From positions 5,403,039-5,467,038 of the forward strand of contig NC_020173.2 in the NCBI RefSeq assembly GCF_000224145.3: DNA of 64,000 nt, in the 5' to 3' direction. Position 1 is the stretch's first letter, and each line of letters begins with the position of its first letter. The notes below the pieces were generated by a model, which saw nothing but the letters and a program-made list of their open reading frames with translations, was not told the origin of the DNA and did no database searches. This DNA is from Ciona intestinalis. Lineage: Eukaryota > Chordata > Ascidiacea > Phlebobranchia > Cionidae. The translations under genes were made by a program, and so were the position numbers. Of this stretch, positions 1 to 12,325 are shown piece after piece.

Positions 1-2936
1 TACGTCAAATGTGTTATCGCTTTGTGAATGGACAATGGCGATTACTGTTGGTCAGGATTTCCTTTACTGGCCATATTGGTAATCAGTTGGAACTCACTTT
101 TTCATTGGTCTGGTGGGAAAGTCACTGGAACATATTTAGAAAAAGATAAAATAGGATTACATTTTTAACAAAAAAACACTAAAAGTACAAAAAAAATTTA
201 ATAAAAATTAAACAAAGAGAACTTGATTCTGACCAACACTCAAAACAGCAAGTTATCTATACAAGGCAGCAACATTGGGTAAAATGTACATACAACACTA
301 GTTAAATAACTCTGTAGATTGCAGATTGTATATGAACACAAAGGCATACTGCTGCCCTATACAAGATTGGCTTGTGCAAACCAGCAGCAGCAGTAGCACA
401 CCAGGGTATTCTATTGTCAGCACTCATCAGTATCATAAATAAACACTGTCAAAGTAAGTGTCATATAAATAGGGAGTTTCTTACAGCAAGCATTATGTAT
501 CTATGTGGTTATACAAAGGGGTGAACTATAAAATGTAAAGTTTATTTAGCTGTATTTTACTTTGCTTCAAATTGTTTAATATTTCCTTCTAGTGCTATGT
601 AGTTATCTAGACATAGTTATATTATCATACACAGCAAGACTGTCAAACTACAAAATAAAACTACAAACAATCTTATTATTAAAGATTACAGACCTTTTCC
701 TAAAACTGACAATTAAATATGCTTCAAGGCATAGTACCTGCCCAAAAAGGTCACAAAATACATCACACGCATATAGACAATGACTTTAGATTCAATTAAT
801 ATTTTATGACGTTAAACCTGACACCAAAATTGGTGATTCGTGATTGTAAAACTAATTCACTGTCACCCAATGTTGGCTGGGAAGTAAGAAATAAAAACGT
901 AAATGTTTTTGAACGGCTAAAGCACAGAAAAAAGCCAATAAAAGAGCATTAGCTATTCAAAAATACTGCCAGCAACAGTTAAAATATATATTATAAGTCT
1001 ATCACACCACAAAGCCATGGAAATAAATAGGATGTTCACTAAATAACATGTATAATAGAGTTTGTATTTTTGGTGACTGGTGATAGTACTGTACTATAGC
1101 ACAGAAATGCAATAGACTTTAACTAATCTGTAGCTAGTTTATCCATATGTCAAAAAATGAACTTTAAACTATGGGACATGTATAGGATTCTGGATTACTA
1201 ATTAACTAAAACATGAATAACAAAAAACTACTAAGATAATACAATTATACAAGAAAGAATTTGATGGCATTGAAAAATGGGAGTTTTAATAGCCGACTGT
1301 ATATAATGCAGTTACCAGTTTAAAGCAATGCATGACGCTGCATTGTAAGTGCAGGGTAAGCATAATGAAAATTTATTTAACGCATGCAGTGTAAACAAGA
1401 TCCTGTGGCCTGAATAACCCAGTAGCTAATCTTTATTGCCGTGTCTGATTCTTACATAATCATTAAGCCTTCTGCTACCATAAAAACCCAGAGCACATTG
1501 GAAAAACTAAATTAGATGTTACAAATTTTTAACACATTTAAAAAACAAATTTATAGGAAAAATTGCAACTTTTATAAATAGTTCTTGAAAAACTTAAACA
1601 GAAAATGGTCGAGATAATAAAAGCACTAAGTATAAAGTATAAACTTAATGTAAAACACATATTCAGTAAATTAGAATAATAAAAATAAAATATTTTTATC
1701 TCACTTTAACATCATATGTGTGAACAGAATGGTCCAACATCTGGACTTGAACTGTTGCCGATGAATGCGGCATTTTCGTTTCGTTTTCCGAAAATTTCCC
1801 TTCAGATATTAATGAAAATTACTTTAAACGGTAAAACCGCATTTTTTTCGAATTTTACTTGTAAAATTAAGTTCTGTAAATAAAAAAAACATAAACTCTA
1901 ACAGAACTCGTTAAGAGACATATTTAATTTATCCTGACAGTAAATTCCTTCTGGAAAACTATACAAAGAAATACACGCTTGAAATACGACTGACTTCTTT
2001 CTACGCGAACTTCAAGAAATGATTACAATCGTACTTCCGAACAAATGACGTCATCGCAATGGCTCCCTCGCGAGGAGTTTTGCGGTCATGAACTTTTTTC
2101 GACCCCGTGCGTTTTTTGGCGACTGTGTGAAACTCAGTACAAGTTTATCTGGTTGTAACGGCACTAAAATAGTGCAAAACAATTAGATAAACTGATTGCT
2201 CGTTTAAAATGACCAAATAAACAATTGGTAGCCTAATGTACACGTAAAACTAAAAAGATTTACAAACTACAAATCTACTGACTGGACAAATCTTACATAT
2301 ACCAATCAGTTTCTAGTTTATAACAAGTCACGAGTTTAAAAATGACTGAATGCCGATTGCATAAGTAATTCGGACGTACACGTATTACATAGCAGCTCTG
2401 GGAGCAATTATTGACTTTTATGTAGCTGGCGATTATTCTGTGTGGGTGTTCCTTATCGTAAACTACGAGTTCTGAATGTTTAAACAACACACAGCGGGAA
2501 ATATCTCTAACCGAAGTTAGGCTTTTCTACATTTATTTATTCCCAATACTTCTATAAACTATGCTATGCACAAATAATGCATGGAAAGACTGTTACAAAT
2601 CTGTGTTTATCCTGTCATATCGATTGATTTTCCATTATGTTCTGGTTAATTTTATGCAAGTCCTCTCATTCTCGCAATGGTGTAGACGTTGCTACAACGT
2701 TTTATATCTGGATTATACCTCAAGCAGCGATTCTAACAGATGGCAGTAATAAAAGCAACAATGTCATCTGCTGTTAGCGCTACCTTTGCCCCATTGCCGG
2801 AAAGTCCTTGACTTGAAATAATGGGGGTTTCCTGCATTGCCACCTCATTAAACACTGTATATCCTCCCAACTCGCTGTACGGATTAAAGTTAAGCGTGTC
2901 GTAAAAACTTTCAGCGATATATTTCCCATGTCCATA
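1..2936. other. AT-rich stretch without a recognisable gene
   Basis: No open frame here looks like a conserved protein, and those present are short and low in complexity. The stretch is strongly AT-rich up to about 2.0 kb and could be a UTR or intron of a gene lying outside the window. Around 2046-2053 there is a perfect palindromic CRE-type TGACGTCA, beside a more GC-rich patch (about 2040-2130) that could be a promoter or first exon. On the minus strand this patch carries two very short ATG frames. I cannot say which gene, if any, it serves. Confidence 0.4.
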
Positions 2937-3136
2937 ATACAGTAGGGTGGGGGAAGATGAGACAACTTATCATTCTATTTTCTCGTCCCATTTAGTAGTA
3001 AGCAAAGAACATTCAAAGAGTTATAACACTGTATCCTTACGACTCTCATAGGCCGTTGTCACTTGTTTAAAATACGATCAGGATATTTGGATATTATGTG
3101 CTTAAAGTGTCTCATCTTCCCCCACCACACTATGTA
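2937..3136 (-). mobile_element. GGTGGGGGAAGATG MITE, copy 1
   Basis: Near-complete ~200-bp copy with terminal inverted repeats (GGGTGGGGGAAGATG at one end, CATCTTCCCCCACC at the other) and TA-rich edges. It lies just downstream of the claudin-like gene. I call 'plus' the orientation in which the interior starts CACCTTTAGCACATAAT; this copy is reversed. Confidence 0.85.
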
Positions 3137-3404
3137 AGAAAGAATGTAAATTATATGTCCTGGAGTGATGGGCGACTAGAGTCGTAATGACGCAGGGAAA
3201 CATACAGTGTGTTTCAAGAACAAAGTAATACGTGTTCAATTTGTTTTTTATTCGAGAAAAAGCGAAACAATTAGACAGGCTACAATTCACGTATTTAATC
3301 ATGTTCATTTTTATACAGCAATAACAAGATAGGAAATCTTAAAAATGATGGAATTATAACTGACATGCAACTGATTATTTTTCCTACAATTGCCTATGGT
3401 TGTC

Positions 3405-4972
3405 TTATTCTGCAATTAGAAGATTTTTTCCTAGTGCGTCTTGATGACCGCCTTCGTAGGCTAAACCTGCAGCAGGTAAGAAAATGCCAGCTCCCAGCCA
3501 GGTAAGCCATATGGAATAGCCGTAGCCGGCACTGTACACAAATTCCACAGCCGCTGCGTTGTTATCAATGATTACACCTGAACTGTTGACTGGTTGGCAA
3601 ATCAGTGCACTGTACACGCACACGGAGACGATCAAGCAAGCAACTGAGAAAATATAATAATAAACAATTCCTCCAACCCAGTGGTCACTATTGGGTTGAC
3701 CAAATTATTTGCTATGCATAGAAAAAATAAAAAAAACAGCATCGGTGGTGTATCAAAAAGGGTCGTAATCTTTTGCACATCCAATGAGACTTTTTACCTT
3801 CGCGTACTAAAGGGCCAACGTCATCAAACGTTTCCGAGTGTCATGTTTCATAGCCTATACACCTGGTATTTTCTTGGATTTATCATGGATTAAACCAAAA
3901 AAATACAACAATCGGATTAAGCTCATGCAGCTATACCACTTACATGCTAAGCAATAGTACGAAAGCAGGATGTTGCCATAGGAAGTCGTTTGGAATCTTT
4001 TCGCGACAACAAAAACATTGAATAAAAGACCAAGGGAACCGATAATTACACCAGCCATCATCATGCCACGGACTGCCATGAACCAAGTTGCGTAGAAGAA
4101 CTCTGCGCAAGTGTTTAGGTCATGTTAGATTGAATAGAATGTGTTTTCAATAATGTGCACTTTTTAATGATTAAATGTATAGTAGGATGGGGGAAGATGG
4201 GACACCTTTGGCGCATGATATCCGAATATTCTGATCGTGTTTTAAATAATTAACTACGGTCTATGGGAGTCTTGAGCATATAGTTTTATAATTCTTTGAA
4301 TGTTTCTTGTATACTACCACATGGGACGAGAGTTAGAATGTGTCCCAACTTCCCCCATCCTACTATAATTATTTATCTGTAGCAAGGGCAGTTAATGTAA
4401 CACGATTGTTTTGTTTCACACACCTCGTGCCTGCTTATGAGTTACGACGCTTGTAACTCTATGGATAATTTAACTACCAAACAAAGTAGTGACCATTAAC
4501 TTTGGTGCAATAGCTAAACTAGGGTTACATATCTATGTATAGCCCCAACTGCTCCACTACTCGCCCTATAACAGCATGCAGCTTTTTAGTATAGGGTGGG
4601 GGAAGACGGGACACTTTTATCACATAACGTCCAAATATCCCATTCGTTTTTTAACAATTAAGGACGGTCTACGAGAATCGTGAGGGTACGGTTTTATAAT
4701 TCTTTAAATTATCTGTGTTTACAACCAAATCGGACGAGAAAACTGAATAAAAAAGGTGTCCCATCTTCCCCCCACCTACTTTACATACCTTCAGTGTAAG
4801 AATGGTCAGCCCACGAATGCGAGACTCCGTTTTCGTCAGTTAATGTCCATAGACCTATTTTATTTCCACGGGCGACAGTCCATTCTGGAGTAGCTATTCC
4901 AATAACAGCAAGGATCAAGGCCAAGGCACCTGCGAATAATGCGGCCACAAAAGGCTTCCGTCCACGATCCAT
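3405..4972 (-). CDS. Claudin/PMP22-superfamily four-helix membrane protein
   Basis: Three exons (4972-4789, 4102-3944, 3643-3405) join in phase to give 193 residues. Acceptors and donors are canonical (GTATGT and GTAAGT donors). Four hydrophobic helices are visible, at about residues 8-28, 70-95, 110-130 and 155-180. A first extracellular loop carries PEW and GLW, the tryptophan-GLW arrangement of claudin/PMP22/EMP proteins. Family members sit in the plasma membrane at junctions or regulate membrane composition. The loop lacks the paired cysteines that define true claudins, so a PMP22/EMP/TMEM47-like identity is more likely than a barrier claudin. The start was chosen at the ATG giving a short basic N-terminus (MDRGRKPF) before helix 1; an in-frame stretch upstream has no such context. 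Two MITE copies lie in intron 1, one abutting the exon 1 donor. Confidence 0.7.
4178..4367 (+). mobile_element. GGTGGGGGAAGATG MITE, copy 2
   Basis: Both inverted ends are present (TATAGTAGGATGGGGGAAG ... CTTCCCCCATCCTACTATA), giving one of the best-preserved terminal pairs in the window. The copy sits in intron 1 of the claudin-like gene, antisense to it. Confidence 0.85.
4589..4782 (+). mobile_element. GGTGGGGGAAGATG MITE, copy 3
   Basis: Full-length copy in intron 1 of the claudin-like gene. Its right end (CTTCCCCCCACCTAC) stops about 5 bp from the splice donor of exon 1, so the element supplies most of the 5' part of that intron. Confidence 0.85.
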
Positions 4973-5284
4973 GAAAAAGATACCAAAAACTATATAATTC
5001 TTACACGACACTGCCTTTGTCCTGCTTGAAAAGTTATGAGAGGAAAATTGACACTGAATTTCTGTTACACACATTCCGAACTAACCTTATGTCAAGATAG
5101 TTAGAATTGGCATATACCCTGTCCGTTTATAACCCTTATTAAGACCATAGTACACAACTGACTTACGTAAACTATAATACCCAAACACTTAAAACGACTA
5201 TTATGTAGTTCAATATTTTATAGGGTGCAGTTGTAAGCGTAGGCTACTATACCATAGGTCTATATATACACTAGAGCAGTTCTA

Positions 5285-5445
5285 TGCGGTAGCGTGTGAA
5301 AAGATGGGACACCTTTAGCACATAATATCCAAATATCCTGATCTTTAAACAACTATAACGGTCTATGGGAGTCTTAAGTAGGCTATACGATTTTATAATT
5401 TTTGAATATTCTTTGTTTACTACCAATTGGGACAAGAAAATATAG
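5285..5445 (+). mobile_element. GGTGGGGGAAGATG MITE, copy 4 (3' truncated)
   Basis: The interior matches well (gggacacctttagcacataa, then the GGTCTATGGGAGTC block), but the left end is degenerate. The right inverted repeat is missing beyond the GGGACAAGAAAATA block. Old copy in the interval upstream of the claudin-like gene. Confidence 0.75.
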
Positions 5446-5946
5446 AACGAGCAGGTTAAGGGACCAGGTTTTAACAGTCTACCGATAGCCCTACTTATAA
5501 TTCCACTGATCTTATAAAACGCGATTTTAACATTACATTACTATACCTTTCCTGTTATTACACAACATTCTAGCTTACAGGTTGATTTCTTTGTGAAACT
5601 GCATGAGATTAATCTGTAACTAGCACACTGTTTGCTGCAGGAAAACTTCTCCGAATGTTTGTTTAAGGACAACCTATTCAACTGTTCGCTAAATATTAAC
5701 GGTGAACGTAAATCGCATTATATAAGCAGAGAGACTTGATATATAGGGGCAAAAAAGGGTTTTCCCAAAACAGGTTAAAAATGTGTATGCATACAACAAA
5801 GACTTTGGCGGACCATTCGGTATATATTGGTACATCGATTATCAATCTGTCAAATTATAGAAGAATAACATAGTGGATATCTTACTTTGCCTAATAAAGG
5901 TCCATTTTCCCTGCCTACAACGTTAAGCCTGCTTCTCGTCATACAT

Positions 5947-6132
5947 AGTAGAGTGGGAAAAGATGGGACACCTTTTTTATTCTTATTTCTCGTCCCATTG
6001 GGTAGTAATCAGAGAGCATTCAAAGAATTATAAACCGTATCCTCAGGACTCCCATAGGCCGTTGTTAATTGTTTAAAACACGATCATGATATTGCGTGTT
6101 AAAGGCATCCCGTCTTACCCCACATTGCTATA
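5947..6132 (-). mobile_element. GGTGGGGGAAGATG MITE, copy 5
   Basis: Both ends are recognisable (TAGTAGAGTGGGAAAAGATG and CGTCTTACCCCACATTGCTA). It lies between the claudin-like gene and the 3' end of RFC4. Confidence 0.8.
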
Positions 6133-6548
6133 TGTTAAGAACAATAATGTACCTGGTTTAAAAGGTTTACGATATTTGTATAGAAAAACAAACTGTAGGA
6201 AACTTCCTGAAAAGGCTGAAGTTCGCGAGCATCGGTGTTGATTTATAATTATTTGATCACTTTACAATAGCAAACTTTACCGAATGAGACGTCAGTCACA
6301 TTTTACTGGAACTTTTTGTGTTTGTGTCTCTTTCAGTGATTTGAGCAAGTGGAATGAAAATTTCAAGCGAAAAACAAAGAAAATATGCGCTATTTGTATT
6401 TAACACTTTATAGCAATACGGCTTTAAAACTAAGATTTTCACGTCTGAATTCTTTTTAAGTAGACCTTTATGCAGTGCCGGGCAAAGTGACATTGCAAGC
6501 TGTTGCGAAGTTAGAAAAGTAAAAAACAACTTTTTAAAGAGTGAAACA

Positions 6549-9500
6549 TCATAATGCGATTTGTCGTTGCAAGGTTGTGGCAAGCGCCATGAGCTGTAAG
6601 TATTCGTCAGCACCATCGCTAAGGCATTTATCCACAATCTGTAAAATAATATGAATTATATTTATACTTATACCTGCGTTGTGGCACAGTGGATAGCAAG
6701 CTAGCCCAGAGATATTTAGTTTATGCTCCTCTCTGCTACCATTGTGGGTGTATGTGTCCTTGGGCAGGACACTTAATGGCAATTGCTCCAACCCAGTGGT
6801 ATTATGCGTAGTCTAAATTGTCAGCCACACATAACAAAAAAATAATCATCTACCAAGTTACATACATGGTAACTCGTATTTGCACGAAGTGTATAAAACC
6901 TTGTTGTTGCCCTGCTACATGATGATACATAAGCATCAAGTTACAATCAATAATTTAAAACAAATGTCTCCATTTAGTCATTCAACATTGGGGTATTATT
7001 TCATACACATTGTGCCTGCTTACAAGTTACTTCTAATGTAATTTTGTGGACGATTATTTTTTTGTACAGTATGGCTGACAATTTAGATACAATGTATAAT
7101 TAATTTAGAATGTACATAAACAGATAGTTGTGCATGAGTTTTTCATGTGAAACTTACAGCTATTTTTTCCATCACAACACTTTTCTGCAGGTCGTTCAGA
7201 GAACTCAAGGTAAGAACTTCATCATGCAGTTGTGAAATTATTTTCGCCGCTGTAAAAAAATATTAAAAACATTTGCATAGAAAATACCAACTAGATCATG
7301 CTATACCGGAGTGTCCTTCAGAAATAATGTAATCAACACTTTCTTGCACTTTATCATGAGAGTTGGAGGCACAGCTTCGAATCAAAGACTTTATAATATC
7401 ATCTGGAACAACCTAAAAATAGGAAAAAAATACAAGTGACAAAAACTCAAAAACTGGTTTAAAAAAAGGGCAGAAGCATTTTTGTTAACTTTTCTTGCCT
7501 GGCAACGACAATGGCAGTTGCCATAACTTGGTTGTCTTTTTTAACACCTAGTGCTGGTTTATAAAGTTACTACGAATGTAACTTTGTGGATGATTTGGAT
7601 GGGTTAGAGCAATTACCGTTGATCAACTTTGCTCAAGGTAAAACACATTAACAACGGTCCAATGTAAAAAGCCCCTACATAACAGCATACCATCTTCTCT
7701 TCTATGCTATGTGTGGATGAGGTTCTGCAGTGTGGCACACTATGGGTACTATGATTTAGGCAAGTGTACCATCTTTCTTACCCCAGTTATTTCCAACACA
7801 TCCTTTTCATCAATCCCCTCCGCTCCTTTTAATCTATGAGCAGTTTGTAAATAAGTCATCGCTTTACGAAGATCACCTTCTGAACATTTCACCAGACACG
7901 ACATTGCCTGTTAAAAAGTTAATATTATCATCTACTTTGTATGTTTTATATTAGAATGTCAAACTTTAAATGCAAAAATACATTAAACTATTTAATTAAA
8001 TATAACAAGTCAAGGCAAACCTTTTGGTCTTTTTAATTAAACTTGATGAGTAAAGATAAACACACAAAATTAAAGTTGATAGAGTAAAACATATGCGAAA
8101 TATTGTTTTCCAAAACAGAATCTAAAAATTCAAAAGCTAAATATTTTTACTTAAAATGAGAAGTATATTTAATATTTAATCAAGACTATATTTTTCAGTT
8201 AATCTGGTAGGAATATAAAAAATGTTAATTTTGTTTACTTTATCAGTGTTTCTCATCATCATGCCCGATAAGCCAAAAAAACTATTTAACATTATGCCTG
8301 GTAGGAGAAATAGCAGAACAATAAATCAAGTTTCCAGATTTGGCCCATTACCCCATGTATCGATGTATGTCACATTGCTTCACAAAAATTATTTTATACC
8401 AATAATAAGATGCGCTACATAAAATCAAGTTTACGATATGCACTAAGTCTTACATCTTGAGATATTTTGACTCCTTCCTTCTCACAAACCATCCACAACC
8501 TCTTCTTCTGATCTTCAGTTGATAACGACTTGAAGCGAAATTGTGAGCATCGGGATATAATGGGGGGAATTATCCTGCATTGAAAAGAATAAATGGGTGA
8601 ATGACACATATTACTCCTTGAGAAGTGGGGGTAATGATAGTTATTATAACAAGGGTGTTTGGTTTCATACGCCTTCTGTCTGTTTATGAGATACCATGTA
8701 TGTAACTTTATAGGTATATAATTATTTTGTGATTTTTTTGTAAACCATGGCTAACAATTCAGACAATACATAAAAGACCCTCCGTTTGGAGCAATAACCG
8801 TTAAGTATCTTACCCAAGAACAGATACAAGATACAGTGGAAAAATTACACCTTGAATCCCTTGCCTTTAGTTAAGATTTGATATAACTACCTACTGAGCT
8901 GCAGTCCCAAAATTTAAACAAAAATTGAGTGCAAATAGCACTGAAACATTTAAAAACTTTTATCATCTGTAAATTTTACATTGTAAAGTACATAAATTTG
9001 AAGTTTCTTAAATATTCCCACCTGGTTACATAGTTACAAATGAGACAAAATCTTGTAGTTTTTGATGATTTTTCCATCGTTCTTCGAAGAGCTTCTTGAG
9101 CAGCTTTCGTCATCGAATCTGCTTCATCCAGGATGATTATCTTGTAGGGGGGACATTTCTTTCCACTGGAATTAAAGAAAATTAGAAATGCTATCTAGCA
9201 TATACATATTAGATTAAAAATAGGAGGAAAAAAGGGTACGCTTCAGAATATATGCAGAGATGAAAGCAATGCGTCATGCCACCCCAACTTTTAAAACAAG
9301 GCAACATTATATATTTTAGTATCCCAAATATTCCAATAAGGCCAATACTAATACATGTTTATTTTTATATGCTTCACTTTCTATAGTGGATGCAAATGCA
9401 ATACTATGTCATTCATGGGCGCAAAAGATTTAAAAATGAAGGAATAGTTAGATGTGCATTCTATTGAACAAATTTGGTTTTAATGATTACTAATTATTAC

Positions 9501-11048
9501 AGTGCAGAAATATTGGCGTAGCCTTCCTACCCTGCCACCCCAGGTTTGGCGTTTATGATGTCATTATCATACACATAGATTTAATTTATTACTACTCACT
9601 CTTCTCTCAGTGAATTGGCAGTAAGCTGTGCAAAATTTTTCACTTTTTCACGAATTACGTTAATTCCTCGTTCATCTGATGAATTTAACTCAAGAACTCG
9701 TTCTAGAAAAAGGTTCAAATTTTGTTATAAGGAAAAAAGGACACAGTAGCACTTGGCCACAAGCTACATTATTACTCAAATGAAATTTAAAAAGGTCCAA
9801 CTAGGTTTAGTAAGGTAAGAGCAGAGCCATAGAAATATCAAGTAGACCAACCCATTGTTACGTAAAAGACAAATTTAATGCAAAATATCTCAGTACTGAG
9901 AAGTTATTGGGAAATGCATGTTTAAACAGTTGGACTACTCTGTGTTTTTTATTGACTCTAGGTAAGAGCAAAAAAAGTGTGTGGGCATGTAAGTCATATT
10001 GGGCTTATAAGTCCAAACCCTAGTTGATATTGCCTAGTTTAGAAAGAGTTTTTAACAGAAAAGATAGTTTGGAAAACACTTTTAAATTCGCAAGTAATCT
10101 CAAACCTTTCATTAGTTGAAAACCAAACAATTCACGAGAAAGAGCTAAAATTGTTGAAGTTTTTCCAGTTCCTGGTGGTCCATAGAACAAAAGGTTCGGA
10201 AGCTGAAATATAATGACAATAACATATATATTATATATTATACATGAGTATAAAACTAAAGAAAAATTCTAACATACACACTCAAATAAAAAGAAGTAAA
10301 AAATGCAATATAAAACAGGTTGATATAGGTTTGGCACTGGGCACTTTGCACCAAATGTTAAGCATAGCATATGGCAATTTTAATATATAGAAGAGTGTGG
10401 GAAAATGGGACACCTTTTCATTTAATTTTCTCGTCCCATTCGGTAGTAAACAAAAGACGTTTAAAGAATTATAAAACTGTATCTTCACCACTCCCATAAA
10501 CCGTTGGTAACTGTTTAAAACTCGATCAGGATATTTGAATATTGTATGCTAAAGGTGTCCCATCTCCCCCACCCTATTATATTTATACTTACATCAGCAC
10601 CAGTGAGTGACTTCCTCAGCACGGCAACCACTTCATCTTGGTGTGCAACGTCATCTACACATTTTGGACGACTAAAAACAAAGAAAATATTGGTTTACAA
10701 TCTATTCTGATTTATCGCTTTTGTGTATTACACCATTGGACCTTTAATTTTATTCAACATTGATACATTATTATATAAGAGTAGTATATCACGAATGTAC
10801 TTGAGTAATGAAGTATGGAGTATAAATACACATACGTTGGTTTTTGTGTACACTTGTAAATGACACTATCCCCCAAAATACATAGACACACGACAAAAGA
10901 AAAATACAGCACTGAAAATTATTTATAGCACTTACTATTTCTCAACCCATGGCTTACTCGCCAACGCTTCTTCCTGCTTTTGCAATTGTGCTTTCGACGT
11001 TGAAGCTCCTTTACTTGAAGACGCTCCACCCTTTAAAAACGCTTGCAT
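6549..11048 (-). CDS. RFC4: Replication factor C subunit 4 (clamp-loader ATPase)
   Basis: Ten exons join in phase to give 356 residues: 11048-10936, 10671-10593, 10202-10106, 9702-9600, 9165-9022, 8574-8454, 7907-7782, 7412-7307, 7249-7158, 6638-6549. The human protein has 363. The N-terminus MQAFLKG and PWVEKYRPK are RFC4 hallmarks. The Walker A motif is [12 protein letters not shown], the Walker B motif ILDEADSMT, and SRC (sensor/arginine finger) lies in [13 protein letters not shown]. Downstream comes the helical collar with [15 protein letters not shown], close to vertebrate RFC4. As part of the nuclear RFC1-5 pentamer it loads PCNA at primer-template junctions in replication and repair. 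Several introns hold SINE or MITE copies. It is divergent from TIMM13, and an E2F-type site sits between the two. Confidence 0.96.
6672..6925 (+). mobile_element. tRNA-derived SINE, near full length
   Basis: The head carries an RNA polymerase III A-box-like TGGCACAGTGGA. The family core GTGTCCTTGGGCAGGACACTTA and CCAACCCAGTGGT follow, then a 3' body with GTTACATACATGGTAACTCG. It lies in the last RFC4 intron, antisense to the gene. Confidence 0.75.
6990..7090 (-). repeat. SINE fragment (3' body)
   Basis: Reverse-oriented piece of the same SINE 3' body, with the CATACACATTGTGCCTGCTTA and GTAACTTTGTGGATGATT-type blocks diverged. RFC4 intron. Confidence 0.5.
8650..8835 (-). repeat. SINE fragment
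   Basis: Diverged reverse-oriented SINE piece with the GGTTTCATACGCC block, ATGTAACTTTATAGG, and the GCTAACAATTCAGACAATAC block. It lies in an RFC4 intron. Confidence 0.5.
9412..9560. repeat. Short interspersed repeat ending in CCACCCCAGGTTTGG
   Basis: Begins near CATGGGCGCAAAAG and ends CCCTGCCACCCCAGGTTTGGCG. The same layout recurs at about 52625-52780 and, more diverged, at about 51815-51945. The two ends are partly inverted (GGGCGCCAAAC against GGTTTGGCG), suggesting a small MITE. Confidence 0.55.
10384..10573 (-). mobile_element. GGTGGGGGAAGATG MITE, copy 6
   Basis: Complete copy with ends TAGAAGAGTGTGGGAAAATG and CATCTCCCCCACCCTATTA. It lies in the RFC4 intron between exons 2 and 3, ending about 20 bp from the exon 2 donor. 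Confidence 0.82.
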
Positions 11049-11373
11049 TGTGGTTCTGTATTCAGCCACATAAAAGAACTTAACACAGTCTTGCTAAACG
11101 CCTTAAAAATAAATTATTACGTTCAGGGTAACATATTAACCTTTCCGTATATTGTATGCAAACTTATACCATAGCAATTTTCCCGCGAAATCTGAGACAT
11201 AAAGATCACATTAAACTGAGTTTATGTTATTTCTATACGGGCATGTGTGCGGATCCAAAACTTAAACAAAACTTTGAAATTGTTGTGCAACTGTTGTAAA
11301 TTTAAACAATTTCAGTAATATACCGTTTATTAACTGTAACAGGGGTGTGATCACATTATTAATTATTCTAAAT
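11049..11373. promoter_or_regulatory. Bidirectional RFC4/TIMM13 promoter with E2F-type site
   Basis: Only 325 bp separate the two divergent start codons, so the promoter must be shared or the two promoters overlap. At 11178-11190 TTTTCCCGCGAAA matches the E2F consensus (TTTSSCGC, here near-palindromic). E2F control is typical of replication genes such as RFC subunits. No TATA box is evident for either gene. Confidence 0.65.
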
Positions 11374-12325
11374 ATGGACGGTTATTCATCTTTTGGATCT
11401 GGCTCAGGCTCGCCGACCGTAAATAGTGAAACAATCGGAGAAACAATTAAAGTTCTTCATTTACAAGCTGCATTACAACAACAAGAAATGCTGGTTCAGG
11501 TATTTGGCACACAATTTTTCATTTATATTATTTACACCCATATATACGTATATGATCGAAGTTTGGTTTATTGGTTAGTATTGGTCAAATAAAGTAGACT
11601 CTATTTCTATTTTTTCTGACTGAAATTTACACTTATTTGCCTCATATATATTTGTCATAATATGCATATTTGCTTAAATTACTTTTTTTCAGACCATCAA
11701 TGACAAGTGTTTTAAAATGTGCATCAATAATCCAGGATCAAGCTTGGATGGCTCGCAACAGGTTTTGTGGTTCTTCATCTTTTGTGGCTTAGAATACAAG
11801 ATTAAAGTGTCTGGTTGTATTTGTCGATTCTATGTTTTTATCACCATATATATAATGGGGCTAGGGAATTTCCCCCCATACTGTTATGTACAAATGTATA
11901 CCAGTGGTTTAACCAGGGCATCTGTAAAGTGTCAGTGGGTGTTGTGTGTATTGCAACTGAATATTGCTTATAATGTGGTACACTCGTACACGTACCCACA
12001 TACCAGAGACTTTGGTGTTTAAAGTGAATGCAGTTTTACTGGAGAGAGTAGAACCTTTATGGCTTGCTTACTGCTAGGCATAAGTATGCGTGTGTGCAGT
12101 AATTACTCTCAACTGACTGGTCACTAATGGTTTGCTCAAATCACTGACTGGTCACTGGGTTGCCATATTAGATGTTTTATAATAACACATAGATTACAAC
12201 TTCATAACCTGTTTGTCTGTTTACAGAAATGCCTTTCAAAGTGTGTAGACCGCTACATTGATGCATGGAACTGCGTCTCAAGAACTGTAACAAATAAGAT
12301 CAGACAGCAAGCTCAGATGATGTAA
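11374..12325 (+). CDS. TIMM13: Mitochondrial import inner membrane translocase subunit Tim13
   Basis: Three exons (11374-11499, 11693-11761, 12227-12325) join in phase 0 to give 97 residues, against 95 in human. The twin CX3C motifs of small Tims are present (CFKMC near residue 48 and CLSKC near residue 67), flanked by the family pattern PGSSLDGSQQ and the VDRYIDAWN helix. The product works in the intermembrane space as a hexamer with Tim8, guiding hydrophobic carrier and Tim23-type precursors between the TOM complex and the inner membrane. The cysteines form the two disulphides that build the helical hairpin. There is no N-terminal presequence, as expected for MIA-imported proteins. The ATG at 11374 precedes the serine/glycine-rich N-terminus typical of Tim13. 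A poly(A) signal AATAAA follows at about 12492. Confidence 0.95.

Larger units (their letters stand above)
4973..6548. other. Interval between the claudin-like gene and RFC4
   Basis: The genes on either side are both on the minus strand. Apart from MITE copies 4 and 5, I see only AT-rich unique sequence, with no conserved open frame. The right part (about 6200-6548) is probably the RFC4 3' UTR. Confidence 0.5.

Noticed and set aside
2030-2110. uORF-bearing first exon of a stress gene such as ATF4 on the minus strand
   Set aside because: Only a CRE and two tiny ATG frames support it; no coding region follows within the window.
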